Below are positions 26,322 through 34,264 of a stretch of 58,164 nt of DNA, one piece after another. The DNA lies in the NCBI GenBank assembly GCA_002327985.1, contig DCVM01000174.1, positions 1 to 58,164 of the forward strand, read 5' to 3'. The stretch is from Syntrophaceae bacterium UBA2188. GTDB taxonomy: Bacteria; Desulfobacterota; BSN033; UBA1163. The translations under genes and the position numbers were made by a program. Positions within the stretch are counted from its first letter, which is position 1, and every line of letters starts with the position of its first letter. Below the pieces are notes generated by a model. The model was given only the letters and a program-made list of their open reading frames with translations. It was not told the DNA's origin and ran no database searches.

Positions 26322-27090
26322 GGACAGACTCCTTTCTTTTCATCTCCTCTTCTAAAATCTTGAGAACATTTCTCCTCCCATGATTACATTCTTCGCTGGT
26401 TCGATCCCTTGGCCTGGGGTATTCAATCTTTAAGATTTTAATAATCCGAGCAGGTCTCTTTGAAAAAACAATAATCTCATCACTCAAGAAAACGGCTTCG
26501 TCCACATTGTGGGTAACAAAGAGGATTGTATCCGTTCTTTTTTGCCATATCCCTAAGAGGAACTCCTGCATGCTATTCCTCGTCTGACTATCCAGAGAAC
26601 CAAAAGGCTCATCCATTAAAACAACCCGAGGGTTCATGATCAAGGTCCGGGCAATGGCAACCCGCTGCTGCATGCCTCCGGAGAGTTCCCGAGGATATCG
26701 GTTTTCAAAACCACTTAGGTTAAAGGTTTTTATGTACTCCATTGCTGTTGACCGCCTCTTATCCTTATTAACACCTCTGATTTCAAGGCCCATCTCAATA
26801 TTCTGGAGCGTCGTCCTCCAGGGGAAAAGGGCATATTCTTGGAATACCAATCCAACTTCTTCCGTTCCCTGAACCAACTCTTTACCATCCAAAAGGACAC
26901 TGCCCGATGACGCCTTTTCCAAGCCAGCAATGATCCTCAGAAGGGTGGTCTTCCCGCAGCCACTCGGACCGATGATCGAGACAAACCGTCCATTCTCAAT
27001 CCGGTGCTGGATATTCTCAAGGACGTGGACACTTTCTCCAGAATTTTTACCTGCAAATGTTTTACTGATGCCTAAAAATTCAAGAGTCAA
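26296..27090 (-). CDS. Nitrate/sulfonate/taurine-type ABC transporter ATPase (SsuB/TauB-like)
   Basis: A 264-residue ABC ATPase: Walker A GPSGCGKTT, signature ELSGGMQQRVAIAR, Walker B VVLMDEPFGSLD and H-loop LFVTHNVDEAVFL, the last typical of the SsuB/TauB/NrtD branch. It energises the permease encoded at 27222-27977. Substrates of this branch include alkanesulfonates, taurine, nitrate, cyanate, bicarbonate and thiamine precursors; which one applies cannot be told. Confidence 0.9.
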   Translation of the reverse strand: MTLEFLGISKTFAGKNSGESVHVLENIQHRIENGRFVSIIGPSGCGKTTLLRIIAGLEKASSGSVLLDGKELVQGTEEVGLVFQEYALFPWRTTLQNIEMGLEIRGVNKDKRRSTAMEYIKTFNLSGFENRYPRELSGGMQQRVAIARTLIMNPRVVLMDEPFGSLDSQTRNSMQEFLLGIWQKRTDTILFVTHNVDEAVFLSDEIIVFSKRPARIIKILKIEYPRPRDRTSEECNHGRRNVLKILEEEMKRKESVHENRRDIL

Positions 27091-27138
27091 TGATCACTCC
27101 TTGTCGAAGGACTAAAGGTAACTGTTAGGAAGCCCGAA

Positions 27139-27212
27139 TTGAACAATGAACGATGGACAATGAACAAAAAATGTAATGCACTGTTTATCGTTCATCGTTT
27201 AACGTTCATCGT
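27139..27212. repeat. Palindrome of GAACGATG/CATCGTTC units
   Basis: GAACAATGAACGATGGACAA on the left faces TCGTTCATCGTTTAACGTTC on the right. It lies in the 131-bp gap between the permease and ATPase genes and belongs to the general class of intergenic hairpins in this window. Confidence 0.5.
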
Positions 27213-27221
27213 TATTCCCAT

Positions 27222-27977
27222 TCATCTCCAACGGATCATTCTTAATTCTACAGCCCTCAAACCAATATCAATCAGCAGACCAATCACCCCGATCACTAGC
27301 ATCCCTGCCAGGATTTCATCCGGTCTCTGGATGTCCCGGGCAGTCATGATCATATAACCCAGCCCATAGCCTTCCTTAACTCCTGTGAATTCCGCCGCTA
27401 CAAGAGTCATCCATCCAATGCCAATACCAATTCGCATTCCCACAAAGACAGAAGGAACTGCCCCGGGAAGTAACACTTTGAGAAAGATATCCTTCTCCCT
27501 TGCATGCAACGTTCGGGCAGCCTCGATTAAGATGGGATGGATGGATAGAACTCCGGAAATCGTATTCAAGAGGATTGGGAAAAAAGCCCCCAGGAAAATG
27601 ATAAAGGCTGCGGATTTTATGCCGATACCAAACCACAGGATAGCAATGGGAATCCAGGCCAGGGGTGGAATAGGTCTTACTAATTCAAAGAGAGGGCGGA
27701 TCATTCTCAGGAGCACAGGTGACCATCCCATCAAGAGTCCCAAAGGGATGGCCAGCAAAGCAGCGATGGCATAGCCTAAGGCAACCCGATAAAGACTATA
27801 AAGTATATGATTATGGAGAAGGTGTCCGGGTGGCACTCCAACCATTAAAAGATCTTTAAAACCTAAAACGATCTCAATTGGGGAGGGAAGTTTATAGGAA
27901 GGAATCACCTGAAGGGAAGATAAACCCTGCCAGATCAAAATCAGTAACAGGGGGATAAGAAAACGTTCCTTTTTCAT
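27222..27977 (-). CDS. Nitrate/sulfonate/taurine-type ABC transporter permease (SsuC-like)
   Basis: A 251-residue permease with an N-terminal membrane anchor, LLMGWSPVLLRMIRPLFELV, PIPPLAWIPIAILWFGIG (the SsuC/TauC signature) and the EAA-like loop EAARTLHAREKDIFLKVLLP. The ATG overlaps the stop of the binding-protein gene (ATGA), so translation is coupled. Confidence 0.92.
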   Translation of the reverse strand: MKKERFLIPLLLILIWQGLSSLQVIPSYKLPSPIEIVLGFKDLLMVGVPPGHLLHNHILYSLYRVALGYAIAALLAIPLGLLMGWSPVLLRMIRPLFELVRPIPPLAWIPIAILWFGIGIKSAAFIIFLGAFFPILLNTISGVLSIHPILIEAARTLHAREKDIFLKVLLPGAVPSVFVGMRIGIGIGWMTLVAAEFTGVKEGYGLGYMIMTARDIQRPDEILAGMLVIGVIGLLIDIGLRAVELRMIRWR

Positions 27978-28924
27978 CTTTTCATTATTTCTTTGATGAA
28001 TCCGGGATCCATAAACCGATCCACAAAAATCTGGACATCCTCTACTTTTATATATTTCAATTTGGTTAGAAAATCGACATATTCTTTTTCACCCTCAACA
28101 CTGAGGACAGGTGTATAGTTGACATTTTCCATTGCCAGCCGGACGGATGTTTCATCCATCCCCGTATATTTCACGCCAATTTTGATGGCCTCCTCACGAT
28201 GTTGACGGATGAAATCCATCGCCTTGACATGGCCACGCACAACGCCCTTGGCCTTCTCCAGATGGCTCTCCATAAATCGTACATCAGCTGCTAGGACACA
28301 ACAGGGATGATCTTTCCAGATATCACGGGAGGAAGCCAGTATCCTTCCCACACCCATGGTGACGGCCTTTGCGGGATAGGGTTCCCACGCGATAAAGGCA
28401 TCGGTCTGATCAGTCCTCAACGCCCCAATCATCTCAGGTGGCTTCAGGACCATGATTTTGACCTGGTCAGGCTGGATCTTGAATTTGAATAAGGCCTTTC
28501 GAAAAAGGAAGTCTTGGACTGTAGAGTGACCTGGAACAACAGCGATTTTACCAACCAACTCTGTAATGCTTTGGATCTTTCCCTCTTTCTTAACGACAAT
28601 GGCTGAACCTTCGGTATTGACCTGAGCTAAAACAACAACCCTGGCTGTTTTGTTGGCCACGGCAGTGGTTGCGGGCGCCACCCCGACATACCCCATGTCC
28701 AGAGCTCCGGCCGCAAAAGCGCTCATCAGCTCCGGCCCTGCCTTGAAGATGCCCGCCACTTCTACTTTCACCCCTTCTTTTTCATACAACCCTTTCTCCA
28801 AAGCCACCCAGCAGGGAAGTTGATGAATATCATTTTGGAGATAAGCGATCCGAACAGGTTGTGCGTGTGCCATGGCAACCATGAATAATAAGTTAACCAA
28901 AAACAATAAGATTATCTTTTTCAT
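27974..28924 (-). CDS. NMT1/SsuA-like periplasmic substrate-binding protein
   Basis: A 316-residue protein with a Sec signal peptide (KKIILLFLVNLLFMVAMAHA) and a type II periplasmic binding fold: VRIAYLQNDIHQLPCWVALE, ELMSAFAAGALDMGYVGVAP and DAFIAWEPYPAKAV. The start at 28924 has GGAG six bases upstream; a frame to 28936 lacks a site. It delivers a small anion or nitrogenous compound to the SsuBC-type pair. Cys residues in the mature part (CWVALE, CCVLAA) are unusual for this family. Confidence 0.9.
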   Translation of the reverse strand: MKKIILLFLVNLLFMVAMAHAQPVRIAYLQNDIHQLPCWVALEKGLYEKEGVKVEVAGIFKAGPELMSAFAAGALDMGYVGVAPATTAVANKTARVVVLAQVNTEGSAIVVKKEGKIQSITELVGKIAVVPGHSTVQDFLFRKALFKFKIQPDQVKIMVLKPPEMIGALRTDQTDAFIAWEPYPAKAVTMGVGRILASSRDIWKDHPCCVLAADVRFMESHLEKAKGVVRGHVKAMDFIRQHREEAIKIGVKYTGMDETSVRLAMENVNYTPVLSVEGEKEYVDFLTKLKYIKVEDVQIFVDRFMDPGFIKEIMKR

Positions 28925-28944
28925 TTGTTTCTCCATTAGATTAA

Positions 28945-28974
28945 AGGTTAGAAGAAAGAGATTAGTTTTGTCAA
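28945..28974 (-). promoter_or_regulatory. Possible promoter of the SsuABC-type operon
   Basis: Minus-strand TTGACA (28974-28969), an 18-bp spacer and TAACCT (28950-28945), about 20 bases before the start at 28924. The -10 is weak. The 18-bp spacer matches promoters A and B. Confidence 0.35.
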
Positions 28975-29095
28975 TGGGTAAGATCTTTAAGTCTTCAAAC
29001 TTATTCCCTTAACCCCTTAACCATGAACCAAACAAACCCTGAACCTTGCATGGAATAGGGCGTGTTTCTTAACTTTTGCCCAAAATTCATATTTC

Positions 29096-29812
29096 TTATG
29101 GTCGAAGCACCTCATAATAACGGTTGGTGATCATTCCCGCGTATAAAACAGCCCCCGGACAGGGCACAACGTATTTCCTTCTAAAGTTGGCACCGATGAT
29201 ATTAAAAAATTCGAGGCAGGCTGAACAGATGTGAGAGGTCTTATCAATGGAATAAGGAACAGGTTCGTTCTCTTCAAGAATAAAATAGGCTGGCTCAATG
29301 AAATTGGCATGATTGGCCCGATGGGTGATAAATAACTCCTCAAAGGAAACCCCTCTTAGTCCTATCGCTCTTAACCACTGATTGTGAAGTTCTGGCCCCT
29401 CTGCATCAATATCCTCCCACTCTCCGGGTCTTGATTGTTGATAACGCTGCTGATCGACCAGTTTCAACTTTTCTTCTCTATGAGGTAGCTTGGAAGGTCG
29501 GAATCGGCATTCTCTAATGATTGTTTGAGGGTTAACATGATATTCCTGAAGATCAAAAGAGCTGATTACCAAAATCTTTCCCGCAAAAGGTGAGGCCTTA
29601 TACCAGGATGAAGGCCTCTTACAGAATGGATTTTTCCCCCAGGCCTCCAACGGCACAAAGCCAATTTCTACCTCTCTGGACAACGGGTCGCAGGCAGCAC
29701 TCTTTGCCTCTGCCGGATTCAATCCCTGCTTCTTCCAACGATTCCCCAAATCATGAAATTCTTTTTCATGAAGCCAGTAGGTATACTTTTTATATTCTTT
29801 AATTTCGCCCAT
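29096..29812 (-). CDS. Unrecognised 238-residue protein of the redox operon
   Basis: I do not recognise this family. It has no signal peptide or membrane segment. It is rich in aromatic and charged residues, with several conserved-looking Trp and His positions (TYWLHEKEFHDLG, HNQWLRAIGLRG, THRANHANF). The C-terminal third has Cys residues spaced as C-S-A-C in KTSHICSACLEFFN and one in YVVPCPGAVLY, which could bind a metal or cluster. It starts with an AGAGGA site and follows the cytochrome c/HdrD gene by 97 bp, so it is likely the last gene of that operon. A redox or maturation role is a guess from position only. Confidence 0.6.
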   Translation of the reverse strand: MGEIKEYKKYTYWLHEKEFHDLGNRWKKQGLNPAEAKSAACDPLSREVEIGFVPLEAWGKNPFCKRPSSWYKASPFAGKILVISSFDLQEYHVNPQTIIRECRFRPSKLPHREEKLKLVDQQRYQQSRPGEWEDIDAEGPELHNQWLRAIGLRGVSFEELFITHRANHANFIEPAYFILEENEPVPYSIDKTSHICSACLEFFNIIGANFRRKYVVPCPGAVLYAGMITNRYYEVLRP

Positions 29813-29909
29813 TTCCTCTATGAGGGTTCCGTCTGAAATCTATGGGAGTAGGAAACGTTGTTAGTTAATCAACTTATTTGTGTGATCAGATATTTTCGAG
29901 GGATAGGTC

Positions 29910-31727
29910 CTAATTCTCTTTTGTCTCTTCTTCTTTTTGAATTCGTGTGGGGGGCAGACCCATGGCCAAGGCGACTAATTCAACGAGATCTCTCATCCGA
30001 ATCGAAGAACCCATAGTAATGATTTCTTTCTGAAGCCCCTGATAACAAAAAGGGCAGGTGGAGATAAGGTCGGTGGCTTCCGTTCGCTCTGCATCCTTTA
30101 CCCTCTCAACCGTCATCTTCTGCTGGACCTGAGGATAACCTGCTTTTAAACCACCTCCCGCGCCACAACATCTCGAATTTTCTCTTATTCTTTCCATCTC
30201 AATAAATTCGACTCCTGCTTCTGAAAGAGCCTCAAGGACCTTTCTTGGATCGTCATATTCACCACTTGCCCTTCCCATATGGCATGGATCGTGGTAGGTG
30301 ACCCTGAGATCCAATTTTTTACTAAACTTGACCTTTCCCTCGTCGATGAGCCTTGACAGTAATGTTGCAAAAGGGATGACCTCGAAGTTTAATTCTCCGA
30401 CTTTAGGATAGTCTTGCTTGATGGTCTTAAAACATCCTGCGCAAGAAGTGACCAATGTCTTGATCCCCAGTTCATTAAACATCTTAATATTTTCAGATGC
30501 AATTCTTTCAAACTCCTTATCTCCCATTCTTAAGAGAACGCTGCCGCAGCATTTTTCCTGGTTTCCCAAAAAACCCCAATTCAGTTCAAGGGCATTCATA
30601 ATATTGGTTGTATTGATGGCAATTTCCCTGAGATTCGCATCGAAAGATGCCGTGCAACCTACAAAGTAGAGGATCTCTGCACCTTTTTTGATCTCTTTAG
30701 GAGGCGCTATCAATGTCTTATCTTTCTTTCCTGCTCTCGCCCAGTGAGCTCGGCTCGAACGCGGTTGCCCCCAGGGGTTGTCATAAGCCTTGGTATTTTT
30801 GACTAAAGGGGTTTGGGTTTCCAAGGGCCCAAAACCCAGATCGACGATACATCGCCTAATCTTCTCCCAAAGCTCTACGGTGTCGATTCGCGATGGACAG
30901 ACAAAGTGGCATTGCCCGCAGGTACTGCATTCATAAAGACTCTTAGCAAAATCTTTAATCGCCTCGGGATCCACAGGATTACAATCAAAGAAAACAGCGT
31001 TGGGACTGTACTGGGCCTTAATCATCTCTCGGAAATCAGCTATTTTTTTCCGGGGGGTGATAGCCTCTCGCTCATCCTGAAGATAGACTGGACACCATGT
31101 GACGCACTCTCCACAATTCGTGCATGCATCAAGTTCCATCAATCGAAGTTGATCTAAGTCATGGATAGGAATCTTGGGCAAATCCACTGAATTTAGAATC
31201 TTCTTCCTGCTTTGAATGCTCCATACAACCAACCCTAAAAAGATCCAGAAACCGCCCAGGAAGAGAAGACGAGGAATCGTATAGCGGATAGGCCGAGTAT
31301 CCGGAAACGTTGCCACATAGTCTAATACCTGATCGATCTGAGCTTCGGTCAATTTCTCTTTGAAAGCGGGCTGAGAGATCGTCGATTCCGTCCCTTCCAC
31401 CTTAGAACCCTTGAGGATAAACTCTTTCATGGTTTTTCGGTTCAGGACATCACCAAACTGATCCGTTGTTAATGCCAGTTTAATCGTACCCGTATTCAAA
31501 GAAGGAATGATTTCGCTGGCGGGGTTTTTGGCACCAAAATTTCCCTGCCCTCCAATCCCCAATTCACCATGACAACGGAGACAGTGTTCACGGTAGAGTT
31601 TCTCACCAGGGGAGATTTCAACCTTTTTTTCGCCCAAGGTCTCCCCGCTAAAAACCGGTGAATAGAAAAACAACATGAACATGACACAGAGGATGATCTG
31701 AAGAGATTTGTGCCAGAATGTTTTCAT
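29910..31727 (-). CDS. Cytochrome c / HdrD-like CCG iron-sulfur fusion, membrane bound
   Basis: A 605-residue protein. An N-terminal export signal or anchor precedes a cytochrome c domain with the haem motif CLRCH (49-53). One membrane helix follows (about 153-171), then a cytoplasmic part: [4Fe-4S] sites C202-x2-C205-x2-C208-x3-C212 and C267-x2-C270-x2-C273-x3-C277, and two CCG domains (CCGSVLLRMG near 393, SCAGC 429-432, DPCH 480-483, CCGAGGG near 520, CPFC 558-561). The start at 31727 has a perfect AGGAGG; it is 5 bases after the subunit IV gene. The topology would link periplasmic haem c with a cytoplasmic HdrD-type site. I know no characterised enzyme of this exact layout. Confidence 0.85.
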   Translation of the reverse strand: MKTFWHKSLQIILCVMFMLFFYSPVFSGETLGEKKVEISPGEKLYREHCLRCHGELGIGGQGNFGAKNPASEIIPSLNTGTIKLALTTDQFGDVLNRKTMKEFILKGSKVEGTESTISQPAFKEKLTEAQIDQVLDYVATFPDTRPIRYTIPRLLFLGGFWIFLGLVVWSIQSRKKILNSVDLPKIPIHDLDQLRLMELDACTNCGECVTWCPVYLQDEREAITPRKKIADFREMIKAQYSPNAVFFDCNPVDPEAIKDFAKSLYECSTCGQCHFVCPSRIDTVELWEKIRRCIVDLGFGPLETQTPLVKNTKAYDNPWGQPRSSRAHWARAGKKDKTLIAPPKEIKKGAEILYFVGCTASFDANLREIAINTTNIMNALELNWGFLGNQEKCCGSVLLRMGDKEFERIASENIKMFNELGIKTLVTSCAGCFKTIKQDYPKVGELNFEVIPFATLLSRLIDEGKVKFSKKLDLRVTYHDPCHMGRASGEYDDPRKVLEALSEAGVEFIEMERIRENSRCCGAGGGLKAGYPQVQQKMTVERVKDAERTEATDLISTCPFCYQGLQKEIITMGSSIRMRDLVELVALAMGLPPTRIQKEEETKEN

Positions 31728-31732
31728 CCCTA

Positions 31733-32119
31733 TTATCCTCCTAACGTAGCCCAAAAGCTCAAAACAAATATAAGAAGGAGAACGGCCGCTCCTATATAAA
31801 TAAACCAGCGATGGTCACGGAATGTATTGATCTCTTTGGTATCGATAAAGGGAAGAAGGATTAAAATGGCTAAGATGGTAAAAGGGATTAAAACGCCTAT
31901 GGTCGGAGGGACCAGTTTCATGACTTGGAATAACCAGAGAAAATACCATTCCGGGTTGATGGTGGAAGGGGTGACCAATGGGCTGGCTTCCTCTTCATAG
32001 CCAATGGGCAATATCACAGAGAGGGTGACCACGATTCCGATGATGAACAAAAAGATGATCATTTCTGTAAAAAATTGATCTGGATAGAAAGTTGGTTTTC
32101 TTTGCTTCCCTTCCTCCAT
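31733..32119 (-). CDS. Cytochrome b subunit IV-like protein (C-terminal half of cytochrome b)
   Basis: A 128-residue membrane protein with three hydrophobic segments and the quinol-site motif PEWY (NPEWYFLWLFQVMKLVPP). PEWY is the b6f and Firmicute/deltaproteobacterial version; bc1 complexes usually have PEWY or PDWY in a fused cytochrome b. It completes the split cytochrome b encoded just upstream. A good AGGAGA site precedes the ATG. Confidence 0.88.
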   Translation of the reverse strand: MEEGKQRKPTFYPDQFFTEMIIFLFIIGIVVTLSVILPIGYEEEASPLVTPSTINPEWYFLWLFQVMKLVPPTIGVLIPFTILAILILLPFIDTKEINTFRDHRWFIYIGAAVLLLIFVLSFWATLGG

Positions 32120-32129
32120 GAATCTCTCC

Positions 32130-32792
32130 TTAAAAGGGTTTTTTGACCCCCTGACGCCGAATCATGATAAAATGCGCCAGGAGGAAGCCGATGAGAAACA
32201 GTGGGAGTACAATCACATGGGAGATGAAGAAACGGGTGATCGTCGGCTGTTTTACTCCATATCCTCCCTGAAGAAAGATCATCAGATATTCCCCAATGAT
32301 CGGGATTTCACTGGCCATGCCCGTCCCGATTCTGGTCGCCCAATATCCCCTCTGGTCCCAAGTTAATAAATATCCCGTGAATGAAAAGGCGAAACATAAC
32401 ACGAGGAGAAAAATACCACTCACCCAGGTCATCTCCCGAGGTGGCTTGTAGGCCCCCCGGAAAAAGACGATCATCATGTGGACCACCACGGTGACGATGA
32501 TCAGATAACTGGCATAATGATGGAGCCCTCTGACCAACCAACCCAGATAAACCTGGTCTGTGATGAAGGCAATGCTCTGGAAGGCGCCTTTGACACTGGG
32601 TTGATAGTAGTAGGCGAGGAAGATACCAGTGATCAACTCGACAACGATGAGCGCAAACGTCATGCCCCCCCAGCAAAATCTCATCTTCTTTTTATATTCG
32701 GTGACCTCCGTATCCAAAATGGGGCTTAACCATTTCCTTAGATTCCATCTCTCTTCAGCCCACTGGGAAACCTTTGATGTCCAACTCGCCAT
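32130..32792 (-). CDS. Cytochrome b6-like subunit (N-terminal half of cytochrome b)
   Basis: A 220-residue protein with four membrane helices. The four haem-ligating His residues appear in LVRGLHHYASY, VTVVVHMMIV, TRFFISHVIV and GFLLAHFIMI. The CPYDW-type region is replaced by SGIFLLVLCFAFSFTGYLLTW, with the GYLLTWDQRGYWA quinone-site segment. With the Rieske protein and subunit IV this forms a quinol-oxidising bc-type core. Confidence 0.9.
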   Translation of the reverse strand: MASWTSKVSQWAEERWNLRKWLSPILDTEVTEYKKKMRFCWGGMTFALIVVELITGIFLAYYYQPSVKGAFQSIAFITDQVYLGWLVRGLHHYASYLIIVTVVVHMMIVFFRGAYKPPREMTWVSGIFLLVLCFAFSFTGYLLTWDQRGYWATRIGTGMASEIPIIGEYLMIFLQGGYGVKQPTITRFFISHVIVLPLFLIGFLLAHFIMIRRQGVKKPF

Positions 32793-32794
32793 CT

Positions 32795-33319
32795 CTACAC
32801 TCCGCTAATCATGGTGATTCTAAACCATGAAGGATATCCCGGAAGTTTATCTTCGGGAAGCTTTACGGAAATCGTCTCCCCTTCCACCTTCGTCTCCATG
32901 GGAAGGAGGTTATAGGGTTTAACTGGCCCTTTTAGAACCTTCCCATTTTCGTCAAAGGCCGCATCATGGCAGGGACAGAAAAACTGTTTCTTCTTCTCAT
33001 CCCATATTACAATGCAGCCTAAATGGGGACAGATGGTAGAAAATGAAAGGAGGCCTTTTCCATTTTTTACTAATATGACGGGCAACCCGAAATAGGTCTT
33101 GGCCATGCTATTTTCCTTGAATTCAGAGAGGTTGCCTACAGCTTGCCAACCCCCCACTTTCTTCAAGGCACTACGGGGAGGGGTCAGGAAGACGATGATG
33201 GATGAAAAGATAGCCCCCAATCCGAAAAGGCCAAGAAAGGCTGTGATGAATCTCAAAAGTTTTCTGCGAGAAACGGATGGAGTTGGGTTTTCTTTTTCTA
33301 TCGTGTTCTTTTCATCCAT
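32795..33319 (-). CDS. Rieske iron-sulfur protein
   Basis: A 174-residue protein. An N-terminal SRRKLL twin-arginine-like stretch and a membrane anchor (FITAFLGLFGLGAIFSSIIV) precede the Rieske domain, with cluster ligands in CPHLGC and CPCHDAAF. The start at 33319 (GGGAGA site) is used; an open frame to 33469 would overlap the preceding gene by 133 bp. It passes electrons from quinol to a cytochrome c, plausibly the haem domain of the fusion protein at 29910-31727. Confidence 0.92.
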   Translation of the reverse strand: MDEKNTIEKENPTPSVSRRKLLRFITAFLGLFGLGAIFSSIIVFLTPPRSALKKVGGWQAVGNLSEFKENSMAKTYFGLPVILVKNGKGLLSFSTICPHLGCIVIWDEKKKQFFCPCHDAAFDENGKVLKGPVKPYNLLPMETKVEGETISVKLPEDKLPGYPSWFRITMISGV

Positions 33320-33336
33320 GGAGGTTTCTCCCTTCC

Positions 33337-34233
33337 CTATCTTCTCGAAACCGTTGCGGTCACGGGGCAGGTAACAATATGAACGAATTTGCTGTACGGG
33401 ACATAAGCAATGAAAGCAAAAGCGAGTAGAAAATGAAAATTCCACATGTAAAAATGGAAAGTGGTCCAATTAAGAGGCAGATCGCGAAACAACAGGGCCA
33501 GAGTAAATCCAACGAAGGAAGTGCTGTGTTTCAGGGAAAAAGGAAGGACAGCTATCCTGAAAGCCTCCAATAAAAAACCTGTGACCACGATCAGGAAGAT
33601 AAAGAGTAGGGCTACATTATCTCTGATCTCTGTCTTCAGTTGGGGTTGTTTAAATACGTATCGTCTCAGCGCCGAGAGGACCACACCGACCAGAATGCTC
33701 AACCCTAAAAAGTCCATCAGAAAATCTAAAATTCTTCCTCCGGGGGAGGGAATCCCAAAAGTCCTGAAATTGGCCGCAATAATATATCCATAAACAAATA
33801 ACATGAGAATGAACAACACGGAGAAACCCATGGACAGGGTCATATAATTCACCCACCGGAGAAGATTCAATCGAAGGATTCCCCTCTGTAAGAAGGCATC
33901 GTTAAACAGAAATTTAAAGACCTTTGTCTTCCTCTTTTTTCCATGAGGATCTTTCCTTCCTTTTCTCCAGATCAATAGCTTGGCAATCATTCCATAAGAA
34001 AAAATCAAAACCGCTACCCCCCCAGTGATCCACATGAAGACCCATTTGTATAGATTCTCTGCCTCATAAAAACTCTTTCCGGGATAGGCATGATCCACAT
34101 GACAGTGGACACACAATTTTTTGGGTTCCTTTTTAAATTCTTTCACATATTCGACGGTCGCATAAACAGGAGGGGCAAATTGGACCAAGATGAAAATGGC
34201 TATTACGGGTATCCACATTGTTTTTCGAAACAT
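33337..34233 (-). CDS. NarI/DsrM-like membrane cytochrome b with an N-terminal haem c motif
   Basis: A 298-residue protein. After a signal peptide there is one haem c motif, CVHCH (in KLCVHCHVDHAYPG), then five or six membrane helices related to the gamma subunit of nitrate reductase and DsrM/HmcE types (RWVNYMTLSMGFSVLFI; WNFHFLLAFAFIAYVPYSK; KFVHIVTCPV). It probably exchanges electrons between the quinone pool and a periplasmic or cytoplasmic partner. Linkage to a Rieske/cytochrome b core is unusual. It starts with GGAG upstream. Confidence 0.82.
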   Translation of the reverse strand: MFRKTMWIPVIAIFILVQFAPPVYATVEYVKEFKKEPKKLCVHCHVDHAYPGKSFYEAENLYKWVFMWITGGVAVLIFSYGMIAKLLIWRKGRKDPHGKKRKTKVFKFLFNDAFLQRGILRLNLLRWVNYMTLSMGFSVLFILMLFVYGYIIAANFRTFGIPSPGGRILDFLMDFLGLSILVGVVLSALRRYVFKQPQLKTEIRDNVALLFIFLIVVTGFLLEAFRIAVLPFSLKHSTSFVGFTLALLFRDLPLNWTTFHFYMWNFHFLLAFAFIAYVPYSKFVHIVTCPVTATVSRR

Positions 34234-34264
34234 GAGAAGACTCCTCAGTGAGAGGTTCCAACGT

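Noticed and set aside
33320..33469. Extended N-terminus for the Rieske protein
   Set aside because: It would overlap the NarI-like gene by 133 bp and add a sequence without Rieske features; the ATG at 33319 has a ribosome site.
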